Shown here piece by piece: positions 43,217 to 52,801 of a DNA stretch of 64,000 nt. The stretch comes from Propionibacteriaceae bacterium (GTDB lineage Bacteria; Actinomycetota; Actinomycetes; Propionibacteriales; Propionibacteriaceae): contig JAISJO010000091.1 in assembly GCA_031261485.1 (NCBI GenBank), positions 62,001-126,000 on the forward strand, read 5' to 3'. How positions within the stretch are numbered: position 1 is the first letter of the stretch; each line of letters starts with the position of its first letter. The notes beneath the pieces were generated by a model. It saw nothing but the letters and a program-made list of their open reading frames with translations, searched no databases and was not told the DNA's origin. Both the position numbers and the translations under genes were made by a program.

Positions 43217-44292
43217 GTGACGCTGACTCTGGCTTGGCTGACGGACCTCCAACGATTCCCCCTGCGCGGGTCACTCGCCGTGCCGCCCGTACCGTTGCTC
43301 TGCGCGACGAAGTCAAGATACACAAGGCCTCAATCTCGGTTGGGGTCGCTGTCGCCACATCCGTTGGCGCTGTCGTCCTCGTGGGAGTGTTGATCCTCAT
43401 CGCTCTGGCTTTCACACGGTCAGTTCCTGGGCCGCAGGTGTCCGGAGGTGGCCCAGCGGACTGGGTGTCGCAACAGGCCTTCCCCCATGAGCCTCCCCGG
43501 ATGGGTTGGGTGTCCGCAGATGAACTGCTGTGGGCTGTTGTCCTGCTCGCTGTGGTGTCCGTGGTGTTGGCGGGAGTGGTCGGTTGGTGGGCGTCCAAGA
43601 AGGCGGTCACACCTTTGGCTGAGGCCCTGCGACTCCAACGCCATTTCGTGGCCGACGCGAGCCATGAGTTGCGCACACCCCTGACGGCGCTGTCCTCGCG
43701 TGTACAAATTCTCGAACGCCGAATGGCCGCTGGCAAGGAGGTTGATTCGGTCATCGCCCAGTTGCAAACCGATGCGGACGCCATGACGCACACCCTCAAC
43801 GACCTCCTTCTGACCGCCGAAGGTGCGGCACGGGTGGATTCCGCCGCCTCGATGAGCAGGGCGGTGGACTCAGCGGTGTCGTCCCTGGAGTCTCTGGCTG
43901 AGGAAGGCCAGGTGCGATGCGTGACGTCCATCGAGGGCGACCCCATGGTTGGCGTGCCCTTCACTTCGTTGACGAGGGCAATTGTCGCAGTTGTGGACAA
44001 TGCGATACAGCACTCTCCCGCTGGGACAACGGTCACCGTGTCGGCCCGAGTCGAAGGGGCCACAGCGGTTGTACGTGTGGCCGACCAAGGCCCCGGCATC
44101 GTCGGCGTTGATCCCGCCCATGTCTTCGACCGCTTCGCCCACGGCTCCGAAACAGGCAAGAGACGCAGTTTCGGGCTTGGCTTGGCCCTGGCCTCCGAAG
44201 TCGCCCACCGTTTTGGCGGGGATATTTCCGTGGAGTCCACCGGCCCCGACGGTACGGTCTTCGCCCTGTCATTCCCGAATATCGCGCGGTAA
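43213..44292 (+). CDS. Sensor histidine kinase (HisKA/HATPase_c)
   Basis: 359 residues. Two membrane helices (~45-70 and ~105-127) bracket a short external loop of ~35 residues. HisKA reads 'FVADASHELRTPLTALSSRVQIL' (phospho-His ~151). The ATPase domain has the N box 'AIVAVVDNAIQHSP', 'VADQGPGIV' and 'GLGLALASEVAHRFGG'. Partner of the OmpR regulator directly upstream. The small external loop suggests it senses a membrane-proximal cue. Confidence 0.93.
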   Translation: MSDADSGLADGPPTIPPARVTRRAARTVALRDEVKIHKASISVGVAVATSVGAVVLVGVLILIALAFTRSVPGPQVSGGGPADWVSQQAFPHEPPRMGWVSADELLWAVVLLAVVSVVLAGVVGWWASKKAVTPLAEALRLQRHFVADASHELRTPLTALSSRVQILERRMAAGKEVDSVIAQLQTDADAMTHTLNDLLLTAEGAARVDSAASMSRAVDSAVSSLESLAEEGQVRCVTSIEGDPMVGVPFTSLTRAIVAVVDNAIQHSPAGTTVTVSARVEGATAVVRVADQGPGIVGVDPAHVFDRFAHGSETGKRRSFGLGLALASEVAHRFGGDISVESTGPDGTVFALSFPNIAR

Positions 44293-44382
44293 GGGTGTGC
44301 AGACTGGTCGCTTCGCCGGTTTACGCAATAAACAACGCAGCCTGCGCCTTGGGTAAGGATGCCGCCGCTCGTGGGTGCGGCC

Positions 44383-45591
44383 TCAGACGTACACCCGAGG
44401 CACTCGGGCGGCAATGGTGCACAACACTTCGTACGAGATGGTCCCGAGGAGGGCGCCCACATCGTCCGCGCCGATGTGCTGGTCGCCATCTCTCCCGATG
44501 AGGGTGACCTGCTCGCCCACGGCCACGTCGGAAGTGGGCCCGAGGTCCACCATGATTTGGTCCATGCACACGGTCCCGACTTGGGCGTAGCGCGCCCCAC
44601 GGATGAGGACCTCTGCTTGGTTGGACAGTCGCCGAGAGTACCCATCGCCGTACCCCAAAGGCACAGTGGCCACACGGGTGTCACGGGGGGCCGTCCACGT
44701 ACGTCCATAACTCACGGTCTCGCCCTCGTGGACTGTCTTCACGAAGGACACATGGCTGACAAGGGATAACACCGGAAGGAATAGGGGCGAAGCAGTGCCC
44801 TGCCGACCGCGCGCGACGCTGTCCTCCGGGTCGAAAGCGGACAGGTCGCCACCGTCAAAGGCCCAATCCTCGACCGACCCTTGCGGATACCCATACGACA
44901 AAATCCCCGGCCGCACCATGGAATACCACGCACGGGGGTGGCGCAGAACCGCCCCAGAATTGGCAGCGTGTTTGAGCCCGATAATCCGTCCCAATTCTTC
45001 CTCGACATCGGCGACGGCGGAATCGAAACGGTCCAACTGGCTCGCAGTGAAGTCGTCTTCGGCTGGGTTCTCTGACGCGGCCAAGTGGGTGAATACCCCT
45101 GTCAGAGACAGGACAGGCGAACTCTCGATGAGCGTGGCAAGGCGCGACGCCTCCTGCGGCGCAACCCCGATTCGGCGCATCCCCGTGTCAATCTTCAGGT
45201 GTACATCTGCGGTGACCCCCAGCGAATCGGCTGCGGTGGCAGCTTCACGGACTTCCCGTTCGTCCCCAACTGTCAGGGTGAGGCCCGAAGCGATGGCGGC
45301 GTGTACACTCTCCGCACTGGCTCCCGACAATTTGAGAATGGGCAGTGCGACGCCGGCCTCACGCAGCGCGACTCCCTCATCGACAGTCGCCACACCCAAC
45401 CAGTCGACCAAGCCCTGACTCTGGACATACTCAACCAGAGGGGCACGCAGTTGGCCGCCGATGCGCGTCACCAAGCCATGCCCATACGCATTCGCCTTGA
45501 CCGGCAAGAGAATCGGGCGTTTCACCAGGTCACGGATGCTCTGGAGGTTATGAGCGAGCGCTGAAAGGTCCACTCGTGCGTACGTCTCCAT
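44383..45591 (-). CDS. alr: Alanine racemase
   Basis: 402 residues. PLP Lys in 'LLPVKANAYGHG'; the second catalytic Tyr is expected in 'ETVSYGRTWTA'; 'GTVCMDQIMVDLG' is the usual C-terminal block. Converts L- to D-alanine for peptidoglycan. AAGGAGG precedes the ATG. Confidence 0.95.
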   Translation of the reverse strand: METYARVDLSALAHNLQSIRDLVKRPILLPVKANAYGHGLVTRIGGQLRAPLVEYVQSQGLVDWLGVATVDEGVALREAGVALPILKLSGASAESVHAAIASGLTLTVGDEREVREAATAADSLGVTADVHLKIDTGMRRIGVAPQEASRLATLIESSPVLSLTGVFTHLAASENPAEDDFTASQLDRFDSAVADVEEELGRIIGLKHAANSGAVLRHPRAWYSMVRPGILSYGYPQGSVEDWAFDGGDLSAFDPEDSVARGRQGTASPLFLPVLSLVSHVSFVKTVHEGETVSYGRTWTAPRDTRVATVPLGYGDGYSRRLSNQAEVLIRGARYAQVGTVCMDQIMVDLGPTSDVAVGEQVTLIGRDGDQHIGADDVGALLGTISYEVLCTIAARVPRVYV

Positions 45592-45725
45592 CAGGCCTCC
45601 TTCCTGGACATCTTAGTATGGCTCCAAATCAACGCTGCGCACCCCGCCTCTCCATCGACCACCAACACCCCCAAGCCATATTGAGGACACCACCGGCGCC
45701 GCTCAGGAGAGCAATACCACGGCTC

Positions 45726-46643
45726 CTACAGCAGCAACATAGTCCGTCCCACAAACCCAGCGATAACCACAACCGACAACACCGCAACCCAATCCCATTG
45801 CTGACGAGTCTTCCCTCGTGGTGTGAGCGCCCATATGCAGGCCAGCAGCGCACCCCCCACGAGCCCGCCGAGATGAGCCTGCCACGAAATCGACGCACCA
45901 CCCACGAAGGTGATGACGATATTCAGGCCAAGCCACATCAGTATTTGCCGCACATCCACCTTGAGCTTCAAGAAGATGACGATCAACGCCCCCATGAGAC
46001 CGAACAACGAGCCCGAACCTCCATACGAAATGGTGTTCATCCCTGACAACCAGTACACAGCCAGCGACCCAATTATCCCTGAGACAAGGTACGTCACAAC
46101 GAAACGCACACGCCCGAGGATGGCCTCCAGTGGCGGGCCGAGGAACCACAGGGTCAGGCAGTTGGCCGCAATGTGCAGGAAGGAGACGTGGGTGAAGATG
46201 GAGGTGAAGACCTGCCACCATGCTCCGTCCGCGACACCCGGAATCCACACTGCCCCTGCCACCCCATCACAGAGCGCGTGGCCGACACCGGGATAATACA
46301 TTGTCCCGGTCGAATCCTGGCACATCCCGACCGGCGACAGCCCCAAGAACTCGATGATTGTGTTCCGCCACGGCCCAGCGATTTGGATAATGCCCCATAC
46401 GACAGCATTGATCGCAATGATGACAATGGAAGTTATCCTTGCATTGGTGCTTTGTTTTCCGCCGAAGCGCGCCTGGTATTGACGAGTCTCTTTCAGGCCA
46501 CCGGACACACACGACGGGCACTGGAACCCCACCGCCGCTGGCACCATACACTCGCCACAAATCGGCTTCCCACACCGTCGACACATGATGCGAGTGGGGC
46601 GGTCAGGGTGGTTGTAACACACTGTCGGCAAGGCTTCGTCCAT
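45726..46643 (-). CDS. Rhomboid-family intramembrane serine protease with N-terminal zinc finger
   Basis: ATG 46643 (MDEALPTVCYNHPDR) gives 305 residues. A B-box-like finger 'CYNHPDRPTRIMCRRCGKPICGECMVPAAVGFQCPSC' is followed by six to seven helices. The catalytic Ser is in 'YGGSGSLFGLMGAL' and the His in 'ISWQAHLGGLVGG'; the oxyanion-side 'FLHIAANCLTLWFLG' is intact. This finger-plus-rhomboid layout is common in actinobacteria. Substrates unknown. Confidence 0.9.
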   Translation of the reverse strand: MDEALPTVCYNHPDRPTRIMCRRCGKPICGECMVPAAVGFQCPSCVSGGLKETRQYQARFGGKQSTNARITSIVIIAINAVVWGIIQIAGPWRNTIIEFLGLSPVGMCQDSTGTMYYPGVGHALCDGVAGAVWIPGVADGAWWQVFTSIFTHVSFLHIAANCLTLWFLGPPLEAILGRVRFVVTYLVSGIIGSLAVYWLSGMNTISYGGSGSLFGLMGALIVIFLKLKVDVRQILMWLGLNIVITFVGGASISWQAHLGGLVGGALLACIWALTPRGKTRQQWDWVAVLSVVVIAGFVGRTMLLL

Positions 46644-46802
46644 CCCTCTATGGTACGCGAGGGGTCTGACATTTCGTGGGGATATCCCCAGGGGTACGGC
46701 ACCTGCCACCGAGACAACCAGTACACAACCCATCCGCAAACGAACGGTCTGAGCCGTTCCGAATCGGTTCTGGGGGGGGTTATGCTCCAGAACCCTCGCC
46801 CC

Positions 46803-47804
46803 TTACACCCAACCCTGGAGATTGCTCTGGATGATGCGGGTGACCTCACCGATGAACGCGGGGTCCTTGTTGACGCACGGAATACGGTGGAACTCGCCCT
46901 TATTGTTGGTTGCCTCCGCGAACGCTTCGCGATTGAGGATGCCGATCTCTTCCAGGGTCTCCAAACAATCGGCGGTGAAGGCGGGACATATCACGTCCAC
47001 CCTTGCCACGCCGGATTTTCCGAGCGCCTCAACGGTATTTATCGTTGCTGGAGTAAGCCAGGGAGCCGGGCCGAACTTGGACTGGAATGTCACGCGGCAT
47101 TGTGTGTCGTCTATCCCCAGACGCACCCTCAAAGCCTGCGCCGTCGCCTCGCACTCGCTGCGATACGGGTCGCCGGCCTCGCTCATCGACACCGGAATCC
47201 CGTGGAAACTCAGGAGCAGAGTGTCCCCGTGGTCGAAATCAGGCCTCCCGCAGATATCCCACTTTTCCTCGATCTTGGATGCCAAAGCCTCGATATAGCC
47301 CGGGGCGGTCGGCCACGAGCGGACGAACCTGTACTCCATTTGGTTGCGTGACGAGCGCATATACGCCGTGACAGCGTCGTACACCGAACCCACCGTCGTC
47401 TGGGAATACTGAGGATAGGCAGGAATGATCAGAACACGCTTCACTCCGGAGTCAGCCAACCCTTGGAGGACAGACGCGACCGATGGCTCGCCATACCTCA
47501 TGGCGTACACGATGGGCGCATCCACGCCCGCATCCGTGAGGCTCGTCTTGAGAGCCACGATTTGACGCTGCGTGTGGACGAGCAGGGGCGAGCCTTCGTC
47601 ATACCAAATCGAGCGGTATTTCTCCGCTGAAACCCGAGGACGGCGCGACAAGACGAACAGTTCCAAAATGACGCGCCACATGGCCGGATTCATCTCGACG
47701 ATGCGAGGATCCATCAGGAACTCGCGCAAGAATCGGCGCACAGCGGTTGGTGTGGGCTCGTCAGGGGTGCCCAGGGCAATCCAGACAACAGCAGTGTCGT
47801 TCAT
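46803..47804 (-). CDS. hemH: Ferrochelatase (probably coproporphyrin III type)
   Basis: ATG 47804 follows AGGAAGGA; 333 residues. Metal-site His in 'LLLSFHGIPVSM' and Glu in 'LETLEEIGI' are present; 'PAYPQYSQTTVGSVYDAV' is a family block. It inserts Fe2+ into a porphyrin. Gram-positive members usually act on coproporphyrin III (CpfC); no other haem genes are in the window, so the substrate is inferred. Confidence 0.9.
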   Translation of the reverse strand: MNDTAVVWIALGTPDEPTPTAVRRFLREFLMDPRIVEMNPAMWRVILELFVLSRRPRVSAEKYRSIWYDEGSPLLVHTQRQIVALKTSLTDAGVDAPIVYAMRYGEPSVASVLQGLADSGVKRVLIIPAYPQYSQTTVGSVYDAVTAYMRSSRNQMEYRFVRSWPTAPGYIEALASKIEEKWDICGRPDFDHGDTLLLSFHGIPVSMSEAGDPYRSECEATAQALRVRLGIDDTQCRVTFQSKFGPAPWLTPATINTVEALGKSGVARVDVICPAFTADCLETLEEIGILNREAFAEATNNKGEFHRIPCVNKDPAFIGEVTRIIQSNLQGWV

Positions 47805-47958
47805 CAGTGTCCTTCCTCGGATGGTGGGCGGGGCGACCCTCGATGCAGGGCACTTGATTCTATCCAGTTTAGGCATGGCATGACACCGCACCCGGAGCCG
47901 GTGAGCCGGTGAGTCCGTTCAGCGCCTGGGGAATCTGCCCAAGGCGCGGGTGAAACGG

Positions 47959-48363
47959 TCAGTTTTTCGCCGCGTCCTTGGCTGCCTGGGCGGCCGCCTT
48001 CTCAGCTGCTTCTTGAGCATCCTTGGCGGCTTTGGCAGCGGCCTTCTCGGCTGCTTCCTTCGCTTCGGCGGCATCATTGGCCTGTTGGGCTTCCAACTTG
48101 GCCTTGAAGGTACGCCTCGGCAGACCGATACCGATACCCAAGAGCAAGCCGCCAGCCAAGGCCACCGCAGCAGCAATCAACACACCGGTGGTTGTGGCAT
48201 CGAAGAAGTGGATGTCCTGGTTCGACTTGCACGCGAGAGCAGCCGACACAATGGTATTGATCGACTGGGAGCTGAGTCGGAAGTAAAACAGGATGAGGCC
48301 AATGGCGCCCAGAGTGACGATGGCACCGAGAATCAAGAGAGCAGACTTCAGAAACTTAAGCAT
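47959..48363 (-). CDS. Hypothetical small membrane protein with Ala/Lys coiled-coil tail
   Basis: 134 residues: two membrane helices (ALLILGAIVTLGAIGLILFYF and GVLIAAAVALAGGLLLGIGIGL) separated by ~25 residues, then a regular repeat of the type AEKAAAKAAKDAQE making a highly charged amphipathic helix. No family recognised. Lies downstream of tpx on the same strand. Confidence 0.6.
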   Translation of the reverse strand: MLKFLKSALLILGAIVTLGAIGLILFYFRLSSQSINTIVSAALACKSNQDIHFFDATTTGVLIAAAVALAGGLLLGIGIGLPRRTFKAKLEAQQANDAAEAKEAAEKAAAKAAKDAQEAAEKAAAQAAKDAAKN

Positions 48364-48408
48364 GGAAACACCTTCCGTGATGTGGCAAAGACACTCTACC
48401 CGAACTCG

Positions 48409-48918
48409 TCAGGCAATGATTGCGGCTTCTGCCTCAGCGTAATCCGGTTCCTCCCCGATGACGGGCGACAAGCGGGTGTACACGATGGTTCCGTTCTCGT
48501 CGGCGATGACCACTGACCTGGCGAGCAGGCCGCGCATCGGGCCGTCCAGAAGAGTCACCCCATACCTCTGCCCGAAGTCAGAGCGGAAAGCCGACGCGGT
48601 GACGACATTGTCGATGCCTTCAGCGCCGCAGAAGCGCGACAGGGCGAAGGGGAGGTCCACTGACACACACACGACAACAGTGTTGTCCCATTTCGCGGCC
48701 AATTCGTTGAAGCGGCGCACAGACATCGAGCAAACACCCGTGTCCACACTCGGGAAGATATTGAGCACAACCCTCTTGCCCGCGAAGGATGAAGAGTCGA
48801 TGTCGCCCAAGTCGTTGCCTGCGAGAGTGAATGGTGGCAGAGCCGAGCCGACCTCAGGTAGGGTGCCGACAGTGGTCATTGTTGTGGCGATATCGCCATT
48901 TCTCGTTACAGTTGCCAT
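48409..48918 (-). CDS. tpx: Thiol peroxidase (atypical 2-Cys peroxiredoxin)
   Basis: 169 residues: peroxidatic Cys in '[18 protein letters not shown]' and resolving Cys in '[11 protein letters not shown]'. Reduces lipid and alkyl hydroperoxides with thioredoxin. The promoter TTGACA-18-TAAACA ends six bases before the ATG, so the message should be leaderless. Confidence 0.95.
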   Translation of the reverse strand: MATVTRNGDIATTMTTVGTLPEVGSALPPFTLAGNDLGDIDSSSFAGKRVVLNIFPSVDTGVCSMSVRRFNELAAKWDNTVVVCVSVDLPFALSRFCGAEGIDNVVTASAFRSDFGQRYGVTLLDGPMRGLLARSVVIADENGTIVYTRLSPVIGEEPDYAEAEAAIIA

Positions 48919-48924
48919 AATTCT

Positions 48925-48954
48925 TGTTTACCGCACACGAGGTGCGCGTGTCAA
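48925..48954 (-). promoter_or_regulatory. tpx promoter
   Basis: On the minus strand TTGACA (48954-48949), an 18-base spacer and TAAACA (48930-48925), with six bases to the start codon. The spacer holds the inverted repeat CGCAC..GTGCG, a possible operator. Confidence 0.7.
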
Positions 48955-49002
48955 GGTTTCGGGAAACTGACGCGCTTCTCCTGGGGAGCCGCCGACTAGC
49001 GC

Positions 49003-49068
49003 ATCTCGTCATGCTGCGCGAAGTCGCAGTGACGTGTGGAATGGCCAATAGTCGGCGTTTTCCTAGTT
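49003..49068. repeat. Family A short copy at the ecsC stop
   Basis: CTAGCGCATCTCGTCATGCTG, then the GCGCGAAGTCGC hairpin and a terminal GGCGTTTTCCTAG. As at 15350, the terminal CTAG provides the TAG stop of the adjacent gene. Confidence 0.65.
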
Positions 49069-49815
49069 GGATTCGTACACCGGCCAGCCCGCGCCAGGGG
49101 ATGCGAGCCACGTCGCAGTGGAACGACGCAAGATAAAGTGTTTCTTGACTGTGCGCGCGACTTGGTATGTGCCGTACGAGTCGGCGATGCCGCCGATGGC
49201 TCCGCCCGCGATGGGAATACGGCGTCCGACGATGTCCACGACCCCTTTGCCCGTCGCCTCCTGGACGACGTGGCTCAAGACGCGCGAGGTCACGACCGCA
49301 TGCAGGCGGGCGTCGTGGATGGGGGATGTCGCCACAGCCAGGGGAGAAGTCGGCAGGAGTCCCCCTGCGATCTGGCGGTCCAACTCGCGGTCGCCGAGCA
49401 GGCACATGGCCAGTGCGGTTCGTACACGCGGGTCGTCCACGTCGTAGCCGTGCAGATGGGCGATACAGGCCGCCATCCGAGTTTGAGTGATTATGACACC
49501 AGCAATGTTCGCAGGTACACCCACAGCGGCGGACACGAGCCCGCCGATATTGGCGAGCACGCCCTGACTACCGGCGACTGCCACATGACCACGCACGATG
49601 GAGTCCACCGCCTTGGCGACGTCCTTCTTCTTGAGCAAGGTCTTCCCCGCGAGTTGCTTGGCTGAAGGAAACTTGCTCACGCCGTCGATGGCGAAATCCA
49701 TGAGGCGGATGAGGCCAGAGGAAAGGGCGGGCGCGGCGAATCTGGGCAGTTGGGTGATGGCCAAATCGGCAACGTATCCCGCTGCCTTCTGCGCTCCCTC
49801 GGGAATGGTCGGCAT
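49063..49815 (-). CDS. EcsC-family protein
   Basis: ATG 49815 (MPTIPEGAQKAAGYV) preceded by AAAGGGG; 250 residues, whereas the track ORF runs upstream through repeat A. The C-terminal 'VATSPIHDARLHAVVTSRVLSHVVQEATGKGVVDIVGRRIPIAGGAIGGIADSYGTYQVARTVKKHF' is characteristic of EcsC-like proteins. Hydrophobic stretches suggest membrane association. The function of this family is not established; the name comes from a gene beside an ABC exporter in Bacillus. Confidence 0.78.
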   Translation of the reverse strand: MPTIPEGAQKAAGYVADLAITQLPRFAAPALSSGLIRLMDFAIDGVSKFPSAKQLAGKTLLKKKDVAKAVDSIVRGHVAVAGSQGVLANIGGLVSAAVGVPANIAGVIITQTRMAACIAHLHGYDVDDPRVRTALAMCLLGDRELDRQIAGGLLPTSPLAVATSPIHDARLHAVVTSRVLSHVVQEATGKGVVDIVGRRIPIAGGAIGGIADSYGTYQVARTVKKHFILRRSTATWLASPGAGWPVYESN

Positions 49816-49939
49816 GGAACCCCTTTCGTGGACCGCTTCCATTGTCCCACCCCGCGCCCAGACATAGGCACGGGGGTTCGCCCGGAGTACACCCTGAATC
49901 GTGCCGCTGGGGAAGTGCCAATTACTAGCTGCTCCAACC

Positions 49940-50113
49940 GTCGTCCAGCGCACTGTGACTTCACGCAGCACAGGCTCCGCCGCGGGATCTACGCTTGTCA
50001 GATGGATTCTGTTCGGCGCTGTCGCGCCTACAACAAGCATCAATCGCCTCGGTCACGAAGCGAGTTTCGTTCCTCTCGGCTCAATCGCTTGTGCGACTAC
50101 GCGCAGAATGACG
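49940..50113. repeat. MITE-like element A, long copy (reverse of the 62665 copy)
   Basis: GTGACTTCACGCAG at the left, GTCAGATGGATTCTGTTCGG and CTCAATCGCTTGTGCGACTA towards the right; it aligns over most of its length with the reverse complement of 62691-62843. It sits between ecsC and gltA. Confidence 0.8.
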
Positions 50114-50137
50114 AAGACCGAGGCGCAGGGACCTCAC

Positions 50138-51490
50138 TTACATTGAGCGCAACTCATTGGGGACGCGGAACTCCATGGAGTCGTCACTCTCGGTCTCGCG
50201 CTCGCGGTGGAAACGCGACACCCAAGCCCGTTCCGACGGGCCCACGTACACCTGCCGAGGCCGGTATATCTTCGCGTCCTTGTTGTCGTAGATCTCTTTC
50301 CAGTTGGCAATCCACCCAGGCATGCGCCCGATAGCGAACAGCGCGGTGAACATCTCCATCGGAATGCCCAGCGCCGTCAAGATAATCCCGGAGTAAAAGT
50401 CGACATTCGGGTACAACTGCCGCGAGACGAAGTAATCATCATGAAGGGCCACTTCCTCCAATTGGAGAGCGATGTCGAGCCGCTCATCGTGAATCTCCAT
50501 CTTGGCCAACAGATCGTCGCACGCCTTCTTCAAGAGCGTGGCGCGAGGGTCATAGTGGCGGTACACCCTGTGGCCGAAACCCATGAGGCGAATGCCAGAA
50601 GACTTGTCCCTTATCTTGCTGACGTACTCCGAGACAGGAGTCTTCGAGGCTTGCAAGATATTCAGCATCTCGATGACGGCCTGGTTCGCGCCACCGTGGG
50701 ACTTGCCCCACAGCGCACACACCCCGGCGGCGACAGAGGCATACAAATTGGCCTGACCGGAAGCGACCATGCGCACAGTCGAGGTCGAGCAATTCTGTTC
50801 ATGGTCGGCGTGCAGCAGGAAGAACAGGTTGAGCGCTTGGGTGGCTTCGGCGGTGGGGACGTATTCGCGGTAAGGCCTCGAGAACATCATGTGCAGGAAG
50901 TTCTCGACGTATTTCAGGTCGTAGCGCGGGTAGATCAGGGACTCACCGATGCTGGACTTGTACGCCGCAGCCGCGATTGTGCGGACCTTGGAGATCAGCG
51001 AGCCCGAGACCCGCCAGAACTCTTCCTCATCGTCGATGGACAAACCCGGCAGGTCGTAGGACTGGAGGGCGTTGATCATGGCCGACAGGATCGACATGGG
51101 GTGTGCGTGGACGGGGAATCCGGCGAAGTGTCGGCGGAAGTCCTCTGGCAAGGCAGAATGCTCGGTCAGCAGGTCGGAAAAAGCCTTGCGTTTCTCTGGG
51201 CTGGGCAAGTCGCCGCTGATGAGCAACTGCGCGGTCTCGATGAAGGAACAGCGTTTGGCGATCTCCTCGATGTTGTACCCGCGATAGCGCAGGACGCCCT
51301 TCTCACCATCGATGAACGTGATGGCCGACTTGCAAGAACCCGTGTTCGTGTAGCCGTCGTCCAGCGTGATGTAGCCGGTATCCGAGCGCAGGCGCGAGAT
51401 GTCGAGTGCACGCTCGCCCTCAGTTCCGACGACCACCGGGAGGTAGGCCATTTGTCCACCGGGAAGAGACAGTGTCGCTGTGTCAGTCAT
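50138..51490 (-). CDS. gltA: Citrate synthase
   Basis: 450 residues from ATG 51490 (an ATGATG pair behind AAAGGAGGA; 51493 is the alternative). Active-site blocks: 'ALWGKSHGGANQAV' (His), 'LMGFGHRVYRHYDPRA' (His) and 'LYPNVDFYSGI' (Asp). Condenses acetyl-CoA with oxaloacetate. Length and the N-terminal beta domain match the hexameric Gram-negative/actinobacterial type. Element A borders its 3' end. Confidence 0.95.
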   Translation of the reverse strand: MTDTATLSLPGGQMAYLPVVVGTEGERALDISRLRSDTGYITLDDGYTNTGSCKSAITFIDGEKGVLRYRGYNIEEIAKRCSFIETAQLLISGDLPSPEKRKAFSDLLTEHSALPEDFRRHFAGFPVHAHPMSILSAMINALQSYDLPGLSIDDEEEFWRVSGSLISKVRTIAAAAYKSSIGESLIYPRYDLKYVENFLHMMFSRPYREYVPTAEATQALNLFFLLHADHEQNCSTSTVRMVASGQANLYASVAAGVCALWGKSHGGANQAVIEMLNILQASKTPVSEYVSKIRDKSSGIRLMGFGHRVYRHYDPRATLLKKACDDLLAKMEIHDERLDIALQLEEVALHDDYFVSRQLYPNVDFYSGIILTALGIPMEMFTALFAIGRMPGWIANWKEIYDNKDAKIYRPRQVYVGPSERAWVSRFHRERETESDDSMEFRVPNELRSM

Positions 51491-51573
51491 CATTCCTCCT
51501 TTTCGGAGCTCTGGGTCATGAGACATCAGATAGACTGGTTATCTTAGCGTGCGAATCTGTGAAGGGAGTCGAA

Positions 51574-51885
51574 ATGAGCGATATGGACATGGCCTCCGAG
51601 GGAACATGGATGCTCCCGCCACCTCCGATTCCCCGAGATGACGAAGCCGAAACTGACCAGCCAGAGGCGGTCACTGACGAGGAAGCGTTCCTCGATTCCA
51701 TCGTGTCTCATGTCGATGACGATTCTTCCGAGATGGTGGCTTTGCGTGACAAAGTCAGCGCATGGTACTCCTCGTGCGACACGGGCACAGCGAAAGAAAC
51801 CCCCTCTGACAAGGTTAAACCCGGAAGCCAAGAAAACGACGAAGACTTACCTCTGGGCGGAATCGACACACCGAACCGCGGCTAG
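51574..51885 (+). CDS. Small acidic hypothetical protein
   Basis: ATG 51574 follows GAAGGGAG. 103 residues, strongly acidic and Pro/Ser-rich, with one predicted helix ('FLDSIVSHVDDDSSEMVALRDKVSAWYSSC'). No membrane segment and no family recognised. Divergent from gltA and convergent with ppgK. Confidence 0.6.
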   Translation: MSDMDMASEGTWMLPPPPIPRDDEAETDQPEAVTDEEAFLDSIVSHVDDDSSEMVALRDKVSAWYSSCDTGTAKETPSDKVKPGSQENDEDLPLGGIDTPNRG

Positions 51886-51928
51886 TGGCCCACGCCCGAG
51901 TGTCTCGGAGGGTTGGACCGCAGGGGAC

Positions 51929-52684
51929 TTACCCTTTGCGCTGCTGGTGCGCGTACATCGCCGCGCCGACGATACCGGCCTGATTGCGCAATTGCGCAGG
52001 GACAATGGGGGTGCGCAGGTCGAGGAAGGGCAGGAACTTCTCCGACGACTTGGAAATGCCACCTCCGACAACGAACAGGTCTGGGGAGAACAAGAACTCC
52101 AGAGTGGAGTAATACGTCTGAAGGCGCTTGATGTAGGCGTTCCAACTCAGGTCCTCGGCGGTGCGGATGGATGCGGCGGCACGTTTTTCAGCGGCCATTC
52201 CGTCGATTTCGATGTGCCCGAGTTCGGAGTTGGGCACGAGGATTCCGTTGTAAATGAGTGCAGAACCAATGCCCGTTCCCAGCGTGGTGACGATGACGAG
52301 ACCAGGTTGCCCCTGCGCTGCGCCGTAGTACGTTTCCGCTAGTCCGGCCGCATCGGCGTCGTTGAGAAGAGTGATCGGACGACCGCAGGCGTCGGAGACG
52401 ATGTCCTGAGCGGGCGCGTTGATCCATTTCTTGTCGATATTCGCCGCCGAACGGGTCACACCATTGTGGACGACGGCCGGAACGGTCACCCCCACCGCGA
52501 CATCGCTGGGCAGGTCGAAGGAGTCAAGCACGTCGCGCACAGTCTTGGCGACAGCAGAAGGTGTTGCCGGTTGTGGAGTAGGGATACGAACGCGAGCGGC
52601 GGTACTTTCGCCCGTCGCGATATCCACAGGCGCGCCCTTGACGCCCGACCCACCAATGTCAATACCGAAAGCCAAATCAGTCAT
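51929..52684 (-). CDS. ppgK: Polyphosphate/ATP glucokinase
   Basis: ATG 52684 ([21 protein letters not shown]) with TAGTCT ending seven bases upstream; 251 residues. ROK-type kinase motifs: '[11 protein letters not shown]', '[12 protein letters not shown]' (catalytic Asp), '[11 protein letters not shown]' and 'ELGHIEIDG'. Actinobacterial members phosphorylate glucose with polyphosphate or ATP, feeding pgi and pfk. Confidence 0.93.
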   Translation of the reverse strand: MTDLAFGIDIGGSGVKGAPVDIATGESTAARVRIPTPQPATPSAVAKTVRDVLDSFDLPSDVAVGVTVPAVVHNGVTRSAANIDKKWINAPAQDIVSDACGRPITLLNDADAAGLAETYYGAAQGQPGLVIVTTLGTGIGSALIYNGILVPNSELGHIEIDGMAAEKRAAASIRTAEDLSWNAYIKRLQTYYSTLEFLFSPDLFVVGGGISKSSEKFLPFLDLRTPIVPAQLRNQAGIVGAAMYAHQQRKG

Positions 52685-52801
52685 GAGGAAAAGACTATCG
52701 CGTACCAGGCGGTGTTGGGGGCGGGTTCTTTGTCGCACCAACATGCCCAAGCGTTAGGCGCGACCGAGAGTGATTGGCGACACCACTAGAATTAGTCTGT
52801 T

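Noticed and set aside
52685-52801. T-box leader upstream of ileS
   Set aside because: Only ~117 bases separate ileS from the divergent ppgK start and no specifier or antiterminator-like sequence is visible.
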